DNA from: Bacteroidales bacterium
GTDB taxonomy: Bacteria; Bacteroidota; Bacteroidia; Bacteroidales; Paludibacteraceae
Direction of reading: 5' to 3'
Length of the DNA stretch: 64,000 nt
Assembly (NCBI GenBank): GCA_015061115.1
Contig: SUXE01000019.1
Span: 1 to 64,000 of the forward strand
The notes under the pieces are model-generated. The model ran no database searches and was not told the DNA's origin. It saw only the letters and a program-made list of their open reading frames with translations. Positions 60,614 to 64,000 of this stretch are shown here, one piece after another. The translations under genes and the position numbers were made by a program. Within the stretch, counting starts at the first letter, position 1, and each line of letters begins with the position of its first letter.

Positions 60614-60621
60614 TATATTTG
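60614..60621 (+). promoter_or_regulatory. Promoter of the radical SAM/lipoprotein operon
   Basis: TATATTTG fits TAnnTTTG; a TTG lies about 20 bp upstream (around 60591). Roughly 32 bp separate it from the start of the first lipoprotein gene. Confidence 0.5.
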
Positions 60622-60652
60622 CAATTATAATAATTCGTGCGACGAGATGCCT

Positions 60653-61090
60653 ATGAATAAATCTAAACTATATGCATGGCTTTTATCCATACTTGGATTT
60701 CAAATGCAAGGTTGCCATAACGGCGACTCCTATGAGGATATTGAATATGGATGCCCATATATACAGTTAAAAATTGATGGCTCCGTAAAGGACGAAAACG
60801 GCAATATAATACCAAGGGCAAACGTTTCAGTAAAGATAGAAGCGGTTACTCAAAAAGAAGAGTATAAAGATGTGAAGGTCGATAATTCACTCACCTGCGA
60901 CAACGATGGGACATTCCAAGTAGCTGATGGATTTTGCAACATGAGAAAATACGAAAAACTTAAATATGAAATCATCACACACAGATACGGATACGAAAAC
61001 GATACCATCCATAAAGAAAAAAAAGATCTGGAATCCTCAAACGTTAACCTTTTGGACAAAATAAATATCGTTCTAAAGAAGAATAAATAA
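60653..61090 (+). CDS. Radical-SAM-associated lipoprotein, paralog 1
   Basis: The 145-residue product begins MNKSKLYAWLLSILGFQMQGC; Cys21 is the lipobox cysteine. It has YGCPYIQLKIDGSVKDENG, a beta-sandwich (carboxypeptidase-regulatory-like) body and the end INIVLKKNK. The start is chosen because all five paralogs then have Cys at residue 21. It is the first gene of a six-gene operon ending with the radical SAM enzyme. The other paralogs share EYGC and the GTVxDExGN motif. It probably sits in the membrane, facing the periplasm or surface. Confidence 0.82.
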   Translation: MNKSKLYAWLLSILGFQMQGCHNGDSYEDIEYGCPYIQLKIDGSVKDENGNIIPRANVSVKIEAVTQKEEYKDVKVDNSLTCDNDGTFQVADGFCNMRKYEKLKYEIITHRYGYENDTIHKEKKDLESSNVNLLDKINIVLKKNK

Positions 61091-61098
61091 AGACGAAT

Positions 61099-61539
61099 AT
61101 GAGATTAAAGAATTTTTTCCCTTGGCTGCTTGCCCTACTTGGATTCCAAATGCAAGGTTGCTTTCCTTTTTCAGGATTGGAATACGGATGTTTGTACACG
61201 GAATTCAAAACCAGTGGAACTATACAAGATGAAAATGGCAAAAAAATACAAAACGCTCATGTCAAAGTAAAGGTCCAAGCCTATGACAGTAAAAACAATA
61301 TTGTTTTTACTCAGACTAAAATTGAATCCAGCGACAATATTGGAAAATATGAAGTCAAATGTGGAGAATGCGATTTGACTACTGATTTAGAAAAGATTGA
61401 ATATGAAGTAATCACCAATGGTTTTGAAGATACTACCCGTAAAGAGATCGGGAAAAATGATATAAAAATCATTAAGAAAGGTGACGAAGAAAGAGTAATC
61501 AATCAAGAGATAAATGTAACATTAAAAAGTAAATTATGA
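61099..61539 (+). CDS. Radical-SAM-associated lipoprotein, paralog 2
   Basis: The 146-residue product starts MRLKNFFPWLLALLGFQMQGC (lipobox Cys21), then LEYGCLYTEFKTSGTIQDENG. It has Leu after the conserved YGC where the others have Pro. It contains KVQAYDSKNNI and ends NVTLKSKL. It is 8 bp after paralog 1 and its stop overlaps the start of paralog 3 (ATGA). Confidence 0.82.
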   Translation: MRLKNFFPWLLALLGFQMQGCFPFSGLEYGCLYTEFKTSGTIQDENGKKIQNAHVKVKVQAYDSKNNIVFTQTKIESSDNIGKYEVKCGECDLTTDLEKIEYEVITNGFEDTTRKEIGKNDIKIIKKGDEERVINQEINVTLKSKL

Positions 61540-61985
61540 AACTAGCAAAAATAACTACTTGGCTATTGGCTATACTTGGTTTTCAAATGCAGAGTTGTAG
61601 ATATGAGACTGAAGAATATGGATGTCCTCACACAACATTCAAGACGACCGGTACGGTAAAGGATGAAAACGGCAATAAAATAGGAGGTGCAGAAGTCAAC
61701 GTGAAGATAGAAACTATTGTCAACAGACCTGAAGAACCCGAAGTGAAGGCCAACAAATCTACATTAAGTGACAACAATGGAGCATATCAAGTAAGTGACG
61801 GACGTTGCGACGGTATTGACAGATATGAAACTCTTCAATATGAAGTCATAACACGCAAAGATGGCTACAAACCTGACACCATCATCAAAGAGGTAAGAAA
61901 AGAAGATCTAAAATTCAAGAAAGTTGACTCTTGGGACAAAAGCACGACTCAAGAAATTAACGTAGTTCTAAAAAAACACAAATAA
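61536..61985 (+). CDS. Radical-SAM-associated lipoprotein, paralog 3
   Basis: The 149-residue product starts MKLAKITTWLLAILGFQMQSC (Cys21), then EEYGCPHTTFKTTGTVKDENG. The body has KVNIETIVNRPEEPEV-type sequence and VITRKDGYKPDTIIKEV, a segment shared with paralogs 4 and 5. It ends NVVLKKHK. It overlaps paralog 2 by 4 bp. Confidence 0.85.
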   Translation: MKLAKITTWLLAILGFQMQSCRYETEEYGCPHTTFKTTGTVKDENGNKIGGAEVNVKIETIVNRPEEPEVKANKSTLSDNNGAYQVSDGRCDGIDRYETLQYEVITRKDGYKPDTIIKEVRKEDLKFKKVDSWDKSTTQEINVVLKKHK

Positions 61986-61989
61986 AATC

Positions 61990-62445
61990 ATGAAATTAAC
62001 AAAACTTCTAACCTGGTTGCTGACCATACTTGGATTTCAGATGCTAAGCTGTACAGGAGAAGACGAATATGGATGTCCATACACCACATATAAGACTTCT
62101 GGCACAGTAAATGACGAAAGTGGCAATAAAATACAAGGAGCGGAAGTCAATGTGAAGATTGACGCAATTATTGAGAAACGAGATTCGTCAGGCACATACA
62201 ACGATACCATTAATCGTACCGTTCAAACAACTTTCTCCGACAAAAAAGGGCATTACGAAACTAATCACGGAGATCTGAAGGGGTATAATGCATTGAGCTA
62301 TGAGGTCATCACCCAAAAAGATGGCTACAAACCAGACACCATCCGCAAAGAGGTAAATAGATCAGACTTCAAATTCAAAAGATCAGGTGATTGGGAGACA
62401 ATCGCGTCTCACGAAATAAACATTGTGCTTAAGAAAAATAAATAG
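61990..62445 (+). CDS. Radical-SAM-associated lipoprotein, paralog 4
   Basis: The 151-residue product starts MKLTKLLTWLLTILGFQMLSC (Cys21), then DEYGCPYTTYKTSGTVNDESG, followed by GAEVNVKIDAI and VITQKDGYKPDTIRKEV. It ends NIVLKKNK. It is close to paralog 5 (about the same layout and a shared EKRDSSG/EREDSTG-like segment), which suggests recent duplication. Confidence 0.85.
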   Translation: MKLTKLLTWLLTILGFQMLSCTGEDEYGCPYTTYKTSGTVNDESGNKIQGAEVNVKIDAIIEKRDSSGTYNDTINRTVQTTFSDKKGHYETNHGDLKGYNALSYEVITQKDGYKPDTIRKEVNRSDFKFKRSGDWETIASHEINIVLKKNK

Positions 62446-62447
62446 AC

Positions 62448-62912
62448 ATGAAAACTTCAAAATTATTTACCGCTTTTTTGGCAATATTAGGTTTTCAGAC
62501 CCAAAGTTGTACAGAAGTAGAAGAGGCTCCAGATGAATATGGATGTCCATATACAACTTTTAAAACTAACGGCACCGTACAAGACGAGAATGGCAATAAG
62601 ATAAAAGGTGCAGAAGTCAACGTGAATATTAACGTCATCATTGAAAGAGAAGATTCCACTGGTGCAACACACAATGATACAATCGGTCAATTCAACAAGG
62701 CTTCCGTCAGTGATAAAAAAGGAAACTATGAAGTGGCCATGAGAGGAGATGGTTATGGAAAGTTTTACTACGAGGTCATCACCAACAAAGATGGCTACGA
62801 ACCTGACACCATCCGTAAAGAGGTCCAATCAAAGGATTTGGAGCATTTAAAAGAAGGAACCTGGGGAACCATACTTAAAAACAAAATAGACATCGTTCTC
62901 AAGAAAAAATAA
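62448..62912 (+). CDS. Radical-SAM-associated lipoprotein, paralog 5
   Basis: The 154-residue product starts MKTSKLFTAFLAILGFQTQSC (Cys21), then DEYGCPYTTFKTNGTVQDENG, followed by GAEVNVNINVI and VITNKDGYEPDTIRKEV, and ends DIVLKKK. It lies 2 bp after paralog 4 and 3 bp before the radical SAM gene, so the whole set is one operon. Confidence 0.85.
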   Translation: MKTSKLFTAFLAILGFQTQSCTEVEEAPDEYGCPYTTFKTNGTVQDENGNKIKGAEVNVNINVIIEREDSTGATHNDTIGQFNKASVSDKKGNYEVAMRGDGYGKFYYEVITNKDGYEPDTIRKEVQSKDLEHLKEGTWGTILKNKIDIVLKKK

Positions 62913-62915
62913 AGA

Positions 62916-63986
62916 ATGGCAGAAAAAAAGATTTCTATCCGCAAAAGACTAGGCTTAGAACTTGCCCGTAAGATAAGGAAAGATACGGCTCCTGTACTGC
63001 GCACTTTATTCTGGGAATGTACTTTGCGTTGTAATGCGGCATGCAGACATTGCGGAAGCGACTGCAAAGCGACTGCGAACAGCAAGGATATGCCGGCTGA
63101 GGATTTCCTGAAAGTGATAGACCGTCTGACACCGCATGTGGACACCCACAAAACTTTCATCATCTTCACTGGTGGAGAAGCTCTTGTCAGACCGGATATT
63201 GACTATGTCGGCACAGAGCTGAACAAACGAGAATATCCTTGGGGCATCGTCTCAAACGGATATCTGCTCAACGAAGAACGTCTGAAACGTCTGAAAGCGG
63301 CAGGTATGCACTCCATCACCATCAGTCTGGATGGTTTCGAAGAGGCTCACGACTGGATGCGTCGCATACCCAATGGATTCAAGCACGCAGTGGAAGCCAT
63401 AAAACTATTAGTCGCAGACAAAGATCTGATTTACGACGTCGTGACTTGTGCAAACCAGAAGAACTATGATTCACTTGCTGAGTTCAGAGATTTTCTCATC
63501 AGCATAGGAGTGAAAGCATGGAGAATATTCACCGTATTCCCTGTAGGACGAGCCGCAGACAATCCGGAATTACAGCTAAATGACAGACAGTTTACTGACC
63601 TGATGAAGTTTATCGCAGATACACGTAAAGAAGGGAAAATAAAGGTGAGCTACGGATGCGAAGGATTCTTAGGTGGCTATGAGACGGAGGTGCGTGACAC
63701 ATTCTACCAATGCAATGCAGGCAAACATGTCGGGTCTATCCTTGCCGACGGAAGTATATCAGCCTGTCCAAGTATCAGAGCAAACTACAACCAAGGCAAC
63801 ATCTACACCGATGATTTCTGGGATGTGTGGACCAACCGCTACCAAGTGTTCCGCGACCGCAGTTGGATGAAGAAAGACGAATGTGGCGACTGCAAGATGT
63901 TCAGATATTGCGAAGGTAATGGATTCCATTTGAGAGACGAGAATGGCAAACTGCTATTCTGCCACTACCACAGACTGATAGATTAA
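62916..63986 (+). CDS. Radical SAM/SPASM protein of the rSAM/lipoprotein system
   Basis: The 356-residue product has the radical SAM Cys triad C39, C43 and C46 (LRCNAACRHC), the GGE segment (FTGGEALVRPDID), and a C-terminal cysteine-rich SPASM region (CNAGKHVGSILADGSISACPS, DECGDCKMFRYCEG). It probably binds two iron-sulfur clusters. This set of radical SAM plus tandem lipoproteins with GFQMQ(G/S)C and YGC matches the NCBIfam rSAM/lipoprotein system as I recall it; the modification it makes is unknown. Full length appears normal. Confidence 0.87.
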   Translation: MAEKKISIRKRLGLELARKIRKDTAPVLRTLFWECTLRCNAACRHCGSDCKATANSKDMPAEDFLKVIDRLTPHVDTHKTFIIFTGGEALVRPDIDYVGTELNKREYPWGIVSNGYLLNEERLKRLKAAGMHSITISLDGFEEAHDWMRRIPNGFKHAVEAIKLLVADKDLIYDVVTCANQKNYDSLAEFRDFLISIGVKAWRIFTVFPVGRAADNPELQLNDRQFTDLMKFIADTRKEGKIKVSYGCEGFLGGYETEVRDTFYQCNAGKHVGSILADGSISACPSIRANYNQGNIYTDDFWDVWTNRYQVFRDRSWMKKDECGDCKMFRYCEGNGFHLRDENGKLLFCHYHRLID

Positions 63987-63988
63987 TC

Positions 63989-64000
63989 ATGTTGGAAAAT
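63989..64000 (+). CDS. Possible next gene, partial at the window edge
   Basis: An ATG at 63989 (MLEN) lies 2 bp after the radical SAM stop codon and the frame continues to the edge. Too little is visible to name it. Confidence 0.3.

Overview
The window looks like a chromosome segment of a Bacteroidales member of the Bacteroidota (Prevotella/Bacteroides-like, moderately AT-rich). The evidence is: Bacteroidota-type promoters (TTTG, about 20 bp, TAnnTTTG) instead of sigma70 boxes; PorP/SprF-like proteins and type B (CHU_C-like) sorting domains typical of type IX secretion; an ExbB-ExbD-ExbD operon; DUF4834 and DUF6515 proteins; FISUMP-type lectin-like proteins; and a radical SAM/lipoprotein system.

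Layout. 1-5.2 kb: heptad repeats, an unknown secreted protein, a group 4 glycosyltransferase inserted behind tsf, and the rplM-rpsI-rpsB-tsf operon (minus strand). 5.6-9.0 kb: alaS and a secreted FISUMP protein. 9.3-23.0 kb: two consecutive copies of a three-gene unit (very large secreted protein with a C-terminal sorting domain, OmpA/PD40 lipoprotein-like protein, PorP/SprF-like outer-membrane protein). 23.1-24.0 kb: Rpn/PD-(D/E)XK transposase-family nuclease. 24.3-29.0 kb: two SGNH-hydrolase-like proteins plus an MBOAT O-acyltransferase, probably an exopolysaccharide or cell-wall O-acetylation unit; then ispF. 29.8-32.2 kb: proton channel/energy transducer operon. 32.4-34.8 kb: unknown protein and a GH53 endo-galactanase. 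35.2-38.2 kb: NifU-like scaffold and GGGtGRT genes, whose 3' end is duplicated around a DUF3791-DUF3990-DUF3791 module (toxin-antitoxin-like). 38.4-47.0 kb: Fic protein and a type I restriction-modification island (hsdM, hsdS, HEPN/zinc-ribbon gene, hsdR) bounded by 57-bp direct repeats. 47.1-55.4 kb: patatin-like outer-membrane phospholipase, two AAA/DUF4143 ATPases with 32-bp-phased repeats, topB, and a YiiX-like hydrolase. 55.6-59.6 kb: hisA, hisIE, ftsE-like, DUF4834, gpmI. 59.8-64.0 kb: DUF6515 protein and an operon of five paralogous lipoproteins followed by a radical SAM/SPASM enzyme.

The most unusual themes are: (1) accessory cargo placed between a housekeeping gene and a second copy of that gene's 3' end (a perfect 223-bp repeat for the GGGtGRT gene, a 32-bp near-perfect repeat for tsf), each with the order gene end, terminator, promoter, cargo, copied gene end, terminator; (2) DUF4143 ATPase genes that sit beside arrays sharing an AAARTG-AAA-type core at a constant spacing of about 32 bp; (3) heptad repeats that supply the stop codons of several genes; and (4) a five-lipoprotein radical SAM operon with an invariant Tyr-Gly-Cys in every paralog. 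All family assignments come from reading the sequence and were not tested by database search.
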